64,000 nt of DNA from Chiua virens (GCA_019787685.1 JAHNUO010000019.1:1-64000); one strand, 5' to 3'. Shown: positions 1 through 11,548, counted from the first letter of the stretch. Translations and numbers: made by a program. The notes: generated by a model not told the origin, from the sequence alone.

Positions 1-9
1 TCACTCCAT

Positions 10-449
10 ATGTTCGTCAAAGCAAACGTCGTCGCAACCGTACTGGCACTTGCTGCCACCGCTCTTGCCCAGTGCACAACTGGAACCCCCCAGTGCTGTC
101 AGATCTTGCAGGACAGCCAGGTCGCTGGTCTCGTCGATGCCGTCTCGTCCGCCACGCAGGGTACTATCGTCCCCGATGCGTCCCGCACTGACCTTGAGAG
201 CCTCGCCCGCTCTTTCGCTTATGCGTGCACCTCTGTTGGTTCCAATGGTGCTTGGTGGGTCACCTTTTCCATCATCATGGAGAGCTTCATTGTTGATCAT
301 ACCAATAGCGCCGCATCCTCGGTCTGCTGTCAATTCAGCGCCTTCGGTAAGTGATCCAAAGAGTTCTTCTCCGCTGCTCCATTGATACCGATACTTATCA
401 TCTCATGATACTAGGTGGTATGGCTGCGTTCGGGTGCACCAAAGCCTAA
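10..449 (+). CDS. Class I hydrophobin (hyd1)
   Basis: Small secreted amphipathic protein that would self-assemble at the hyphal or spore surface. The model has three exons, 10-254, 309-346 and 415-449, giving 105 residues. A signal peptide (MFVKANVVATVLALAATALA) precedes the cysteine pattern C-x6-CC...C...C-x5-CC...C. The fifth cysteine does not exist in the unspliced reading: exon 1 ends in TG at 254 and exon 2 starts with C at 309. Intron 1 (GTGGGT...ATAG, 54 bp) is a multiple of three and has no stop. Intron 2 (GTAAGT...CTAG) sits just before the last cysteine, as is usual for basidiomycete hydrophobins. The protein ends FGCTKA. It is very close to hyd3. The promoter lies outside the window. 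Confidence 0.93.
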
Positions 450-1115
450 TTTTCTCCCATCGAATATTTATATGTAATAAAGGAGGGTCGTGGAAAGTTG
501 GATTACCCGTGGTTACTATTATGTTGGTTCTGGATGTAGTGCTATTGAATACACATCACATCTCGGAAGCCCTTGTGAACCGCTGAAAATCTAGAAAACA
601 TTTGAGCACTCGCAAAGCTCTGAATCTATGGCGAACAACTCAATCGCTTACTACTTAAGTATGATCATCAGGGGAACCTGTGAGAGGTAGATCATTCTGT
701 AGGCGTGCTGGAAGATCAAGTTGGTGATGCACTTGCACCTCGGATGAACGCGCACGAGCAACACCAGCGTGACAAAGGTAAGAAACTTCACGTTCAAGTT
801 AGCATATCATGATACAGTCGGTCAAAAGTAAAAGATCCACCCTTGTCCTCCGTAGCTCACATTGCATCCTCGCGGACATATTCAAGGGCTGACATGAATC
901 AAGATTGAGCAGTGTATGGTCGACTTGATACGATTGAAAAAGTGTTGGCATTGAGACGGTCATGATTTGTAGGTCAGAGGGCTGAGAGGGCTGGTGACCA
1001 CTGAGATCGAGAGATGATCACAATAGTGAGCCTCGAATCTTGTGTACTGGATGTTTGGATGGTGTATTGCTCCGAAGCATTTCATGGTCGCGCAATTCTG
1101 TCTGTCAGTGGTTTC
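450..1115. other. Intergenic, downstream of hyd1
   Basis: No gene seen. It begins with the 3' block shared by the hydrophobin modules (GGATTACCCGTGGTTA near 501-516). The rest has no convincing open frame. Confidence 0.5.
501..516 (+). repeat. Shared 3' element of hydrophobin modules
   Basis: GGATTACCCGTGGTTA follows the stop of hyd1 by about 50 bp. Close versions follow hyd2 (about 4435-4450), hyd3 (about 7192-7205), hyd4 (about 8745-8762), hyd7 (about 32820-32842) and hyd8 (about 36930-36950). In hyd4 this stretch is read as the end of the coding sequence. The conservation shows that duplication included the 3' untranslated region. A role in mRNA 3'-end formation is possible but not shown. 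Confidence 0.55.
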
Positions 1116-1737
1116 ACACCACGGGCACGGTCGAGTATGTTGGTACAACTTAGCATATACAAATTTATCAACAAATTTCGCCTGGGAAACAAACTCGATC
1201 GACAATAAATATTGAAAAACGTATTCGGAAAATATATTTGAATCTGATAGCGAAACTGAGGCTTCCAAAAGAGGATAAATAATAGTGCTAAACTCGGTTT
1301 GATAATCCAAGTCTGGGCATGATAAGAGTACTTATTCTAACTGCTTTTACTAAATATGAGCATCAAACTTATTTTATAAACAGATTCCACCTCAGTTACA
1401 GCAACATACCCTTACTGTCGTCACTAGCCAAGAATATGTTTCTCTAACCAAGGCGGAATCTGTTCATAAAATAAGTTTTGTAATTATACTTAATAAAAAT
1501 AGTTAGAATAAGTACTCTTATCATACCCAAACTTGGATTATCAAACCGAGTTTGAATAATTTCGGCGCTATTATTCTTTCTCTTTTGGAAGCCTTAGTTT
1601 TGCCATCAAAGTTAAATACATTTTCTAAATATGTCTTTGAATATTTATTGCGAACTGAACTTGTTTCCGAGGCGGAATTTGTTGATAAATTTGCATACGC
1701 TAAGTGGTATGAACATACTTGACTGTGCCCGTGGTGT
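1116..1737. mobile_element. Foldback (inverted-repeat) element, about 0.62 kb
   Basis: Two long arms are inverted copies of each other: about 1116-1395 and about 1450-1737, around a spacer of roughly 55 bp. The outer ends read ACACCACGGGCAC and GTGCCCGTGGTGT. Inner blocks such as GATAAGAGTACTTATTCTAAC pair with GTTAGAATAAGTACTCTTATC. The element is AT-rich and lacks a long open frame, so it looks like a non-autonomous foldback or MITE-like element. I could not identify a clear target-site duplication. The arms carry several mismatches, so it is not brand new. Confidence 0.8.
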
Positions 1738-3810
1738 CAAGTTTGTAGTAGAGATGGCTGTGATGTGGCTGTGCCTTCTAAACCCACGTGGCGGTGGTTT
1801 CTTTCGACTCTAATTCATCATCGATTCATCCTTCTTCCGAGTCTCCTACTTACCGACGAGTCGTGCTCTGCCCCCAATATTAATACCCATCTGTGATATG
1901 TGAAGCTGCTGCTACACCACTGAAGCTTGAAGCTTGAAGTCTTAACCTAAGTGACTTTGCCTGTGCCTGACTCGAGTACCCTCCAGCTGATGTTGATATT
2001 ATGCACATTAGCAACCAGGCCAGCACGGGCCTACTGTCGCCTATCAAACTCCCTGAATCATTCTCCTCCTAATGTAGGGGTTTTCTCGCTCGCTTCCTGC
2101 ATCGTTGTTGTCATCCTAATTTCGAGGTTCACGTTCGTGGTCAGAAAGCGCTACGTGCTTTCACCCACACCACTCCCGCACTTTGCCAGTACTCACGGCT
2201 CCCCTGTTCGTCTCGGATCTCTACCAATAATCACGCATTGTCCGAGCCGAACAAGGCTCCCAGACAGCCTGTACGGACGCTCAATGTGCCGGGTATTCAC
2301 ATCATTGGCCGCATCCATCGGCAAATTTACTGATAGTGCCTTACAATGAACAACATGACGAAGAGAGACGTGTTTATTAGAGAAAGGGGCGGAATGAGTA
2401 GGCGGTCGCACACAGTAAGACAATTTCCTGGAATGGTCAATCCGACTTTGAGTTCTTCTCCTTAATATCATCCTGATTCCTGACCACCGGACCTGGAACT
2501 CATCGGGGATATCGCTTTCGCCATCGACACTGAATGTTCATATATACAAATATAACATTCCATCACTTGCAAGGTCGCACAAGGTATAGTGCAGTATTGC
2601 AGTGCATTGAATGAACGTTTGAACCGCCGGTTGAGCGCTCCGGCCTGCTGAGGGACAGGCTCAGTTCCAGTAGCCGAGCTGGTATCGGAAGCATCGGCTC
2701 AGCTGTCGTCTGGTCTACAGCAAGTTAATGTTTCCTGGAGCAGTTAGCCTACTTCTGCTCCTCGAAGCGTCCCTGGCCTATCCATCAACACTGGCAATCT
2801 GAGAGAGGAGAAATCTTATTATCTTTTCGAGTTTCCCCTGCTCCTTTCACCAGAGACCTTCACGCATATGTATATGAAGCCTCGTCCACCTGGTATTCAC
2901 CAGTGGTACCTATCAAGTTTACCCACTCCCAGGCCGCTCGTCCAAGTCCGAGCACAACATTACAATTGGTGAGTCTTACTCCAATATGGTGAGCAAGAAA
3001 CACCAACATTGATGATGTCACACCGGATACTCGGAATTCTGATCCGTTGAAATTGTGGCGTTCTCAGACACCGCATCAAGCTTCACGGAGCACTACCATG
3101 AACTTTATTGATGTCGACATATCCACTTATCAATGCCTGATTTGGCATAGCGGTGTGAGGGCGACATTCTTCACTAGATTCTGCTCAGCGTTGCATTGCT
3201 CCACGATGAGAAGTTTAACCTTGAACCTTGAGCTTGAATACCATATCAATTCCCCTCTGACTATTCTAGGTGTTCGCCGCAAATCCAGGTTGCCGGACAA
3301 TCAAAACCGTAATTTACAAATGTGTCGCCTCGATTGACGCTATTTGAGGTTGGCCCTGACCCACCCTTTTTTCGGCTAGTCTGGTTTGGGTTGGTTACGC
3401 AAAATTCGGTTGGGTTCTGCTATGGTGATAACTGACAATGAGTAATATGTATTACGCGTATCGCTGTTGTGTTATAAAAACCTTGGTAGCGTCTATAATT
3501 GTCCTCGTCGGAATTCGTGAAATCTCTATGATGCAGGAGATTAATTGAACCTCCTTGTTGTCATCGCAATGTGACCTGGAGGGACCATCCATTTAAGCGC
3601 TAATGTAGACTGGCTATTTTAGAGGCACATCTGAGACGAACAGCTAGACGTACCCTGGACCGTGATGCTGTTCTATTGCTCAATGACAAGACCGTGGAGA
3701 GACCTGAGTCGCTTGAATCTGAGTCGCCTGAATGACACCTACCATGGTTGTATGATCCTTCAAATTATGACCTATTTTTCGGCAAGGCTCAGGGGATCCA
3801 TCGATCAAGG
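1738..3810. repeat. Intergenic with hydrophobin upstream-module remains
   Basis: No gene is supported. Two blocks recur elsewhere in the array. One, about 2985-3130 (GAGCAAGAAAC, then a GTTGAAATTGTGGCGTTCTCAG and CATCAAGCTTC stretch), reappears near 5787, 15405, 15740, 31585 and 35510. The other, about 3480-3600 (AGGAGATTAATTGAACCTCC, then CTTGTTGTCATCGC), reappears near 7750, 11240 and 36040. These mark whole-module duplication. Confidence 0.5.
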
Positions 3811-3818
3811 TATAAATG
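3811..3818 (+). promoter_or_regulatory. TATA box of hyd2
   Basis: TATAAATG lies 91 bp before the ATG, inside the block (AAGGCTCAGG...TATAAATGCAACC) shared with the other hydrophobin genes. Equivalent boxes precede hyd3 (6588), hyd4 (8151), hyd5 (9610), hyd6 (11542) and hyd7 (31902). All lie 82-96 bp from the start codon. Confidence 0.75.
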
Positions 3819-3901
3819 CAACCCACCTTCGCGGCATTGTCTACCCAACACAATCCTAGCCAGTTTTATCAGCTTTCGCATCTTAATCATCCTTCGCCGT
3901 C

Positions 3902-4385
3902 ATGTTTGGCAAATCAACCATTTTCGTCACCGCGCTCGCACTTGCTGCCGCCGCTCTTGCTTACCCCGGGCCTGGGTTTAAGTGCCCCGTTGGATCCCCC
4001 CAGTGCTGCCACAGCTGGCGGGACGTCGGTACCTTTGAACCCGGCATGATGCCCCCGCCTGGCCTGCCGGGTTTTGACCACGGGATGCCCGACGGCCTTG
4101 TCGGGTTTGCTTGCAAGACTGTCCATGATGGCATGGCTTGGTGGGTCACGTTTTCGCCATGAAGACCTTCGCTTCTGATCAATTTCATAGCAGCGGGAAC
4201 GCATCACCACTCTGCTGTAAGCTGAATGACTACGGTAAGTGATACGAAGGCCTCTTCTCCGCTGAGCTATTGAAACCGATACTTACCATTTTATAACAGG
4301 AGGCATCCTTACATTTGGGTGCACCGAAGTCAAACCCGCGTATTACCCACCCAAGCCCTATTACCCACCCCAACCCACATATTAG
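3902..4385 (+). CDS. Class I hydrophobin (hyd2), Tyr/Pro-rich tail
   Basis: Secreted hydrophobin of 122 residues. Exons are 3902-4140, 4191-4234 and 4300-4385. The signal peptide ends near ALA-YPGPG. Eight cysteines follow the class I order, with the fifth made by the splice TG|C. Between Cys3 and Cys4 is a Met/Pro/Gly-rich loop (FEPGMMPPPGLPGFDHG) seen also in hyd6. The C-terminus carries two YYPP(K/Q)P repeats after the last cysteine. Intron 1 is 50 bp, so retention would shift the frame and stop at TGA. The start was chosen because it opens directly into the signal peptide and lies 91 bp after the TATA box. Confidence 0.92.
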
Positions 4386-6587
4386 TTTACTTCTGCTCGA
4401 TATTGTTGGTGAAGAGTCGAATTTGGTAGAGAGTCGGATTACCCGTGATTATAGCACTCGTACGTGGTGGACGTGATGGCTTGCCTGAATTATGTAATTG
4501 ACAGGTCTTGAATCTTTGAAATGCTGAGTGTCTGAATGACGACGGGGTACTTGTGAAGGCCGGAATCCATAACGAACAAGTGATCTGGGATCCTCGTGTC
4601 TGGAATAGACCGAACTGAGACCAGCAACACATACATCAGTGTAAAAAACACACCTCAGTCGCCGCATGGTCTGTATATATTATGAGTGGCTTGAAACCTT
4701 AAATCTGTCTTCGCCGACAGCTTCAATGACACTGTCAGCCATTTCGTCGCCACCCCATCCATGCATGTGTGGCCTACAAGGTAACCATTCTACGCTGCGT
4801 ATCGCACTTTAACAAGTCGCCATTTCTTACGCGGGAATCTCGTCCTCGGTCAGCATGATGGACGATACTGAAACGTATGGTGAAGGCGAATCCAAAGGGC
4901 TTGAATTTCGGGGGCATCCGTATCGGCAGTGCGACGAAAGGAAGATGTACGATTCGTTGGCACGCACGGCGTCCACGACCTAATAACAAGAGTATATGTT
5001 AACCAACAGCAATACGAGAATTTAAGTGATGCATACCTCATCAGACTCGGTGCATCCGTGTAGATGGTCTGGACGTGTGCTGTTGCTTCCGTGATGAACT
5101 CTGGTGTCCGAGTCGAGCCCACTGAGCGTAATACGATGCTTGCCGAAGCCGTGCCAAGGAGCGTGAGAAGTATACGATCAAAATTGAACCAATTTGGGTG
5201 CAATTGAATCACTTGCAACCATAGACATTTTTTGAACAACAAGATTTTTATCCTGACATGCGCGTCTATTGATGCTAATCTGTTTATATATAGATGCAGT
5301 GCTCGCAACCTCGTTCGCACCACGATAGGTTCGAACCTGAACGACATGAATGGAAGGCGGATGTTTCAGATTCTTCCGGTACTAGAATCCCTGTTTGAAC
5401 GGCTCAGCCATGATTGGGAGGGGAAACAGACACAGCACCAGTTATGTCGCAGCACCCGAGTGCATTCAATCAGCCGCACAGGAACAGAAGCAGTGCTGGA
5501 ACGGCTTCATCGTCTTTGAAACGGTTTGTCCAGAATAGTTGGCCCAATATCTACTCCTCAATAAGTTCCTGACCCATCCATTAGTTGCCTAGTAAAGGAT
5601 GTGGAATCCCACTCCTTTTCTACATTTGCCGCTGTTCAGGGACCATCGCATATGCACAAGGCCGCCTTGCTCACCTTACAATCATCAATGACACCTGGTC
5701 AAGTCTACCGTATGTGGTTACGACTCTGCCGAGTCTCTTGTCCACCCAGAACAACCTTGCAATCGGTGTCCTGAGACAATATGGTGAGCGAGAGACACAT
5801 GTCTTCAGGATCCTGGCCCGCTGAGATCGCGACGTTCTCAGAATCCACAGTAGGCCCCAGGCCTCAGGGATCGGCACTATCAAATCTTATCGAGTGTCAA
5901 TATACCCTATCGATGGCTTATTTGGATTGATTGTGTGAGCTAGGGGGGATCTCACTTGAATCTTCGCAAGATTTGGCTTAACACTGCCCCGGTCACCTTA
6001 GCATCGACCATTGTAGGGATCTACCGCTGGTCCAGGCCGTGGAACGGTGACCAGAAACCATAAGTTGCAGATTTGCCACCTTGATTGACGCCGTTTGAAA
6101 TCACTCCTGATGTCTGTTGTACCTTTCTGATCGGGGCTGGTCATGGGAACTCGATGGGTGCGTCCTACTGTTGTGCTCTGAGATGCCTGAACCACAACTA
6201 AAAACGAGTACTGCTGAGCGTCTCGACGTGTTCTGAACACACCTAAAACTCTTCATGCGTCAATTCAAAATATTATAATTTTCATTGAAACTCGTATGAA
6301 TCTCCCGCATGATGCGGAAGAACCTGGTTGTTGCGAAAAGTCTGGACTCCGGAACTGTTCGTTCACAACCACCCATATGCAGAACTAATATTTCCCAAAA
6401 GTAGATTGCGATATCAACCCCTGCTAGTTGTAAGTAATCCACATACAGAATCTGTACCGAGACTAACCACATAATGCATTGTTCAACGGTAGGTATTCGG
6501 GTATCAGAATGTCCCTAAATGCTGCCTATTACTACGCGAGCGCTCAAAATTATTGTTCTTCTGAGAGGCTCGGGCAGACCGTCGAGG
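4386..6587. repeat. Intergenic between hyd2 and hyd3, duplicated remnants
   Basis: No intact gene is supported. The minus strand of 4850-5347 has an open frame of 165 codons, but I do not recognise it. Pieces of it recur near 13,020-13,210 (GTCGTGGACGCCGTGC) and 14,760-14,900 (ATCTTTATCCTGACATGSGCGTCTA), so it is probably an eroded passenger of the tandem module. The block at 5680-5880 repeats the pre-hydrophobin module found near 15,300 and 31,500. Confidence 0.45.
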
Positions 6588-6595
6588 TATAAATA
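6588..6595 (+). promoter_or_regulatory. TATA box of hyd3
   Basis: TATAAATA lies 87 bp before the ATG at 6675, in the conserved GGCTCGGGCAG...GAGGTATAAAT context of the hydrophobin promoters. Confidence 0.72.
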
Positions 6596-6674
6596 TGGCC
6601 TACCGTGCAGATCGTCAACCCAACACAACCTCAGCCAGTTTCATCACTTCCTATTCTACTCATCCCACACCATC

Positions 6675-7142
6675 ATGTTTATCAAAGTAAACATTGTCGC
6701 AACCGTGCTCGCATTTGCTGCCGTCACTCTTGCCGGGCCTACCAACCTCCAGTGTGCAACTGGAGCCCCCCTGTGCTGTCAGACCTTGCAGGACAACCAG
6801 GTCGCTGGTCTTGTCGATACCGTCTCGTCCGCCACGCAGGGTACTATCGTCCCCGAAGTGTCCCGCACCAACCTTGAGGGCCTCGCCCGCTCTTTCGGAT
6901 ATGCGTGCACCTCTGTTGGTTCCAACGGTGCTTGGTGGGTTACAGTTTTTATCATCGTGATGGAGAGCTTCATTGTTGACCATATCGATAGTGCCGCTGC
7001 CACACCGGCGGTCTGCTGTCAATTCAGCGCCTTCGGTAAGTAATACAAAGAGCTTTCTCCGATGCCCCGTTGACTCAGACATCGATACTTACCATCTGTG
7101 ATACTAGGCGGCATCGCTGCGTTTGGATGCGCCAAAGCCTAA
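6675..7142 (+). CDS. Class I hydrophobin (hyd3)
   Basis: Secreted hydrophobin of 112 residues. Exons are 6675-6934, 6992-7035 and 7108-7142. The signal peptide is MFIKVNIVATVLAFAAVTLA, followed by C-x6-CC, a loop almost identical to that of hyd1, Cys4, the splice-made Cys5 (TG|T), CC and the final FGCAKA. Intron 1 is 57 bp, a multiple of three, and stop-free, so retention would give a longer protein with Trp at the Cys5 position. The in-frame ATG at 6675 was preferred over upstream starts because it begins the signal peptide. Its close paralogue is hyd1. Confidence 0.93.
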
Positions 7143-8150
7143 TTTTTTCTCGGATATTTATATGTAATAATGGAGGGTCGTGGAGAGTTGGATTACCCGT
7201 GGTCATTATGTTTGTCCTGGATGTAGTCGTTTGCTGAATGCACATCTGACTCGTCTGGAAATCATCTGAGTCGCATCTACAAGATATTTGAACACTTGCT
7301 TGAAATGTCTGTTCGGAACTAGGGTGAACCGTAGCTGTTCAACTGGTGGCACTGCTGACGGGCATGAGTTATTATCAGTATCTTCTCATTCTGAATCACG
7401 ATCTCCGTACCTGAGACGATACAATCACTGGAACGAGCTTGAATGCCGTTCAAACCCGGCTTGGGCAACTCGGAGTCCATACACCTTTTGCAAGGGTGTT
7501 AATAGTACTCCGCATCTACAGCTAAGAGAGTGGATGTCCTCGGTACAGTGCATACCAGAAACCCGAGTCGTTGAGCGGTTCCAACATGAACGAAAATAAT
7601 AATAGTAGACGCTGAACGTAAAGTGATATGATATGGCATAATGGCATCGCAGTGCATTGAATAATCTGCAGGACGGACGGACGAACTCGAGTGCGTCGAC
7701 ATCGTGTAATCAACTCATCAAGACTTTTTCTGTGTCCACAATTACAATTAGTACTTGCGGAAATCTCCTTAACAACGTGGAGATTAAGGCGTCACCGAGA
7801 TTGTTTTCGTCGCAAGGGGCCGTCCAACTGACTCAAATAGAGTAACCATTTTTTTACCATTTTAGATGCCATGCATGCCCGTGAGCCGAACGAGTGTTAT
7901 CCCGGACCGTGGACGGTGATACATATTTTGTAAAGGCGGCATCAACGTTTCAACCCCTGATAATTGCAAGTAGTTCGCCACATAAGAATCTGGCATGGAG
8001 ATTCGAGACTAACTATAATGTTGTCCTATTGCTCTAGCCCACAGCATACGGTGCCTGAGATCTGAGATCTGAGAGTCCACAAATGACATGTAGCACTGCC
8101 TGATCTTTCAAAGTTATTGCTTCTAGTAAGGCTCAGTCACTCCGTCAAAG
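7143..8150. repeat. Intergenic between hyd3 and hyd4
   Basis: No gene supported. It holds the shared 3' block near 7192 and, from about 7740 to 7990, the distal upstream block (GTTTTCGTCGCAAGGGGCCG ... CTCAAATAGAG ... TTTCAACCCCTGATAATTG). That block also precedes hyd8, and is found inverted near 13.8-14.0 kb. Confidence 0.5.
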
Positions 8151-8158
8151 TATAAATG
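8151..8158 (+). promoter_or_regulatory. TATA box of hyd4
   Basis: TATAAATG lies 95 bp before the ATG at 8246, after the conserved AAGGCTCAGTCACTCCGTCAAAG stretch. Confidence 0.72.
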
Positions 8159-8245
8159 CGACCTACCTCAGCACGTCGTTCCAACACAACTCCAACCAGT
8201 TTGATCCATTCCATATTATAATCCCTTCTCCTTGTCTTGTCCGCC

Positions 8246-8759
8246 ATGTTGATCAAATCAAACGTGATCGTGATCACGCTCATACTTGCTAGCACCATTC
8301 TTGCCCGGACCAAACCTGAGTGTGAAACTAATTCATTCCTGTGCTGTGAGACCTTGCTGGCTGTCAACACTGTTGAGAAGATTATCTCGCTGGTGCCGGG
8401 TCTCGGCATGGCCCTTTCCGGCCTTACTGGGCTTGGCGGTAGTGTTGGCATTACTTGCAAACCTGCTGACGGCAAAATCTGGTAGGTCTCGTCGTCCACC
8501 ATTAAGATCTTCGGTTCCGATCAAATCCGTAGCGATGCACCCGCAAAAAGTGTCTGCTGTAAAAAAAACAGCTCTAGTAAGTATTCTTCAATGCTCCATT
8601 GATGCTGGTGCTTACCATTTTATAATAGAAGGCATCATTGCCTGGGGATGCACCCCAGCCAGCGCCAGACCTGCCAACCCCACCACGCCACTCGCAGAGA
8701 AGCCTGCACCTTCCCAGATCATTTCCGTTGAATATATTGGAGATTTAGTCTATCCGTGA
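8246..8759 (+). CDS. Class I hydrophobin (hyd4), extended C-terminus
   Basis: Secreted hydrophobin of 136 residues. Exons are 8246-8481, 8533-8576 and 8629-8759. The signal peptide is MLIKSNVIVITLILASTILA. The pattern is C-x6-CC, Cys4 in GITC, splice-made Cys5 (TG|C), VCC and WGC. A tail of about 40 residues follows the last cysteine (PASARPANPTTPLAEKPAP and on), longer than in most class I proteins. The tail reads through the shared 3' element to TGA at 8757, so the tail probably arose by loss of an earlier stop. Intron 1 contains TAG in frame. It groups with hyd5 and hyd7 by the NTV and GLGG(S/D)VG segments. Confidence 0.88.
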
Positions 8760-9609
8760 TTATTCGTGGCGAATGTAGTCGTCATCTGAATCCGCACATT
8801 TGACACGACTTTCCCCTCTGAACCGCCGAGTGTCTCAACGAAGGTTGGTTACCAGAAAACCTGACCTGTGGTACACAAGCGTGCCACTGATCTGCGACCG
8901 GAACATAATCATTCTTACCCTGCTAAAGTTTCCTATTCACTGAGAGTCTGAGACTGACCTCCATAATATTGATGATCAACTACCTTGTCACGTTCGCAAC
9001 TACAAGAAGTCATTACTCTCCTTGCCGCTCGCGGCTTTGTCGTTGATCCTAGCCACATAGGCACGGCCTCATGTAGATACACCCACTCCGAGTTACAGGC
9101 TCGTAAAGAGGGGTAGCTAGATAATATCAAATGTCAGCGCTTCAGCTAAGCCCAGGTGCATTGGCACTCTGATTGGTGTCATTTGAAACTTGCCCCTCAA
9201 TGACCCCATCTTAATTTTACCGCTCTAGTCAGAGCTGCGGCTAAGTAAAACTCGATAGGTATGGTCCTGCTGTTGTGCTCTGCGACGCTTGAACCACAAT
9301 GGCTCAGATAGAGCAACCATTTTAGGTCGTGTGGATGCTCCACAACGAGCCGAGCAACGAGTGTTATCCCGGACCGCATGAATCATAGTACATATTTCGT
9401 AAAGGCAGCCGCATCAATGTCTCAACCCCTGATATCTGTGAGTACGGTACATGGAGGATCTAGTACCTGGACCAACCATAATAATGTTCTATTGCTCCGT
9501 AGTAGGCCATTGTGATGACTGAAATCCTGAGACTATAAATGGCATGTATCACTGCACGGTTTACTGAAGCTAAGTATTGCTTCTGCAAGGCTCAGGTAGT
9601 CGGTCAAGG
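8760..9609. repeat. Intergenic between hyd4 and hyd5
   Basis: No gene supported. About 9270-9450 repeats the distal upstream block (GCTCAGATAGAGCAACCATTTTAG ... TATTTCGTAAAGGCAGC ... CTCAACCCCTGATA). The remainder is unassigned. Confidence 0.45.
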
Positions 9610-9616
9610 TATAAAT
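9610..9616 (+). promoter_or_regulatory. TATA box of hyd5
   Basis: TATAAAT lies 82 bp before the ATG at 9692, in the shared AAGGCTCAGGTAGTCGGTCAAGG context. Confidence 0.72.
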
Positions 9617-9691
9617 GCAACCTACCTCAGTGTCTTCATACAACCTTGGCCAGCGTGATCAGTTCCAGTACTATAATCTTCTTTTACTGTC

Positions 9692-10124
9692 ATGTTGATC
9701 AGATCAAACGTCGCAACCGCGCTCGCAGTTGTTGTCACCACTCTTGCCCAGATCAGTCTTCAGTGTCCAACTGGTTCCTCCCTTTGCTGCGACAACCTGC
9801 TGGATGCCAACACGGTTAACTCGATCATCATCTCGCTCGCGCCGGGTCACAGCCCGTTCCGTGTCGGCGGCAGTGTTGGCATTACTTGCAACCCCATCGG
9901 TGCCAATGTCTGGTAGGCCACGATTTTCATTAGTAAGAACTTCATTTTTCATGAAATCCGTAGCACCGCACCAGCAAAAGCTGTCTGTTGTCGAAACAAC
10001 AGGTTCCGTGAGTGATACAACGATCCCTTCTTCGATGCTTCATTGACAAGGTACTTACCATTTTATGATAGAGGGCATCGTTGCCTTAGGATGCACCCCA
10101 GCCACTCCGCCCCCAGCGGGATAA
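9692..10124 (+). CDS. Class I hydrophobin (hyd5)
   Basis: Secreted hydrophobin of 105 residues. Exons are 9692-9912, 9964-10007 and 10072-10124. The signal peptide is MLIRSNVATALAVVVTTLA, followed by C-x6-CC, GITC (Cys4), splice-made Cys5 (TG|C), VCC and a final GCTPATPPPAG. Intron 1 starts GTAGGC and carries TAG in frame. Intron 2 starts GTGAGT and ends ATAG at 10071. The loop between Cys3 and Cys4 is shorter than in hyd1 and hyd3. Closest in the window to hyd4. Confidence 0.9.
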
Positions 10125-11541
10125 GGTTCCATCAACCCCATACACATAATCATCATTTCCGTCGAATATTGATGGAGATTTGTGGTTACAATCTTCGGCT
10201 GAATTCCTACATCTGATGTCTATTTTCCTCTTGGAACTAAGTACTGCGTGTCTGAACGAAAATTCGGACTGGAGAAGGCCTGAGACTGTGGCATCATCAT
10301 GCCTGGATCACACGGAATTGAGAAAGAGAGGGGAGAGGAGATAACTCACTTTGCTAATCTCCATGGGCTGATACCTACCCCAACTTGCTCTTCGTCGATG
10401 GAATCAACATTCTCCCTTGAAACCTCGCAGCCACGTTCGTTTCCACCCCATCTAAGCATCGGTTCGTGTCAGACACAGTCTGAAGGAACGAGTAACGGTT
10501 CAGACCTTGTGTTTCCACCCCATCAATGTGGTACTGTACAGGCAATATTCTCCTCGACTTTGCCCGTGGTTCAGTTAGCACGATCTGACGAGGCTATTAT
10601 AGTGTAGTGAAAATCGACGGCAACCGAAAATGGGCATACCTTTTCACTAACGACTGTTGAGAGATGATGTGCAAGAACGATAGGGCTCCCAGGCCGAAGC
10701 GCGAAAAGGGCAATAAGCAGAGTCAACTTTGAAGAGTATCTGCCGCGTCACGAGTACTAGTACGAGATCGGAGTGGCAAAGCTTTCTGTGATGCGTGCTC
10801 TGATAACGTTACGACCGAAGCCTTGGGAAGCATCCTACGTATGAATACGGGGCAAAAGACAGTGACATTATCATGTCGCAGCGCATCCTCTATCCTCAAT
10901 CCTGATGTCACCCTTCATGACAATAATTATGTAGTCTTTTGTAATGATAACACCTTATTCGGAATAATTGCGTGGGAGATTTCACGATATTTAGCTCAGC
11001 ATTGTATCAAAACGTCTGATAGGCCCAGGTCGCTGGACAGCAATCAAAGACACAGTTTGCAGACACAGTGGCCCGTTTTTGATCCAAGCGGGGCCTGGCC
11101 ACACAAGACTCGATAGCTACAGATTCAGACTTGCTGCTGCACTCTGCAATGCTTCAGCCATAAGAATGAGACAGACTGATCATATCGTTGTACATTGTGA
11201 TCATAACTCACTCAGGACTTTTGCCACATTCCCGACTGTCTTCGTTGAAACTTGCAGAAATCTCCGTGATACAGGAGATCAATCAAACGTCCTTGTTGTC
11301 ATCGCGAAGCAGCCTGGAGGCGCTATCCAGGACAATGATACATATTTCCTGAAAGCCGACTGCCGTGTCAATCACCTGCTAATTGTGAGAACACAACAGA
11401 GAATCGGGTGTTGAGACTAACCGTAAAGCTGTTCTGTCGCTCCATCAGACAGTGACCCAGAGTGTACCTAAATGACACGTATCACTGCACGATCTTTCAG
11501 CATTATTATGCAAGGCTCAGGCAATGCGTTCAAGATCAAGA
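10125..11541. repeat. Intergenic between hyd5 and hyd6
   Basis: No gene supported. From about 11,080 to 11,420 it carries the distal upstream module. A frame of 111 codons (11079-11414) runs across it with GDQSNVLVVIAKQPGG, and related but broken readings occur in the inverted copy at 13.75-14.07 kb and near 36.05 kb. This may be an old coding remnant carried along in the module, but I do not recognise the family. Confidence 0.4.
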
Positions 11542-11548
11542 TATAAAT
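11542..11548 (+). promoter_or_regulatory. TATA box of hyd6
   Basis: TATAAAT lies 94 bp before the ATG at 11636, following CAAGGCTCAGGCAATGCG as in the other copies. Confidence 0.72.

Noticed and set aside
5320..5345. A tRNA B-box-like GGTTCGAACCT
   Set aside because: No A box or acceptor stem at the right distance; no cloverleaf can be drawn.
4850..5347. Minus-strand frame of 165 codons as a gene
   Set aside because: No recognisable domain, and parts recur broken at 13.0 and 14.8 kb, so it is treated as repeat debris.
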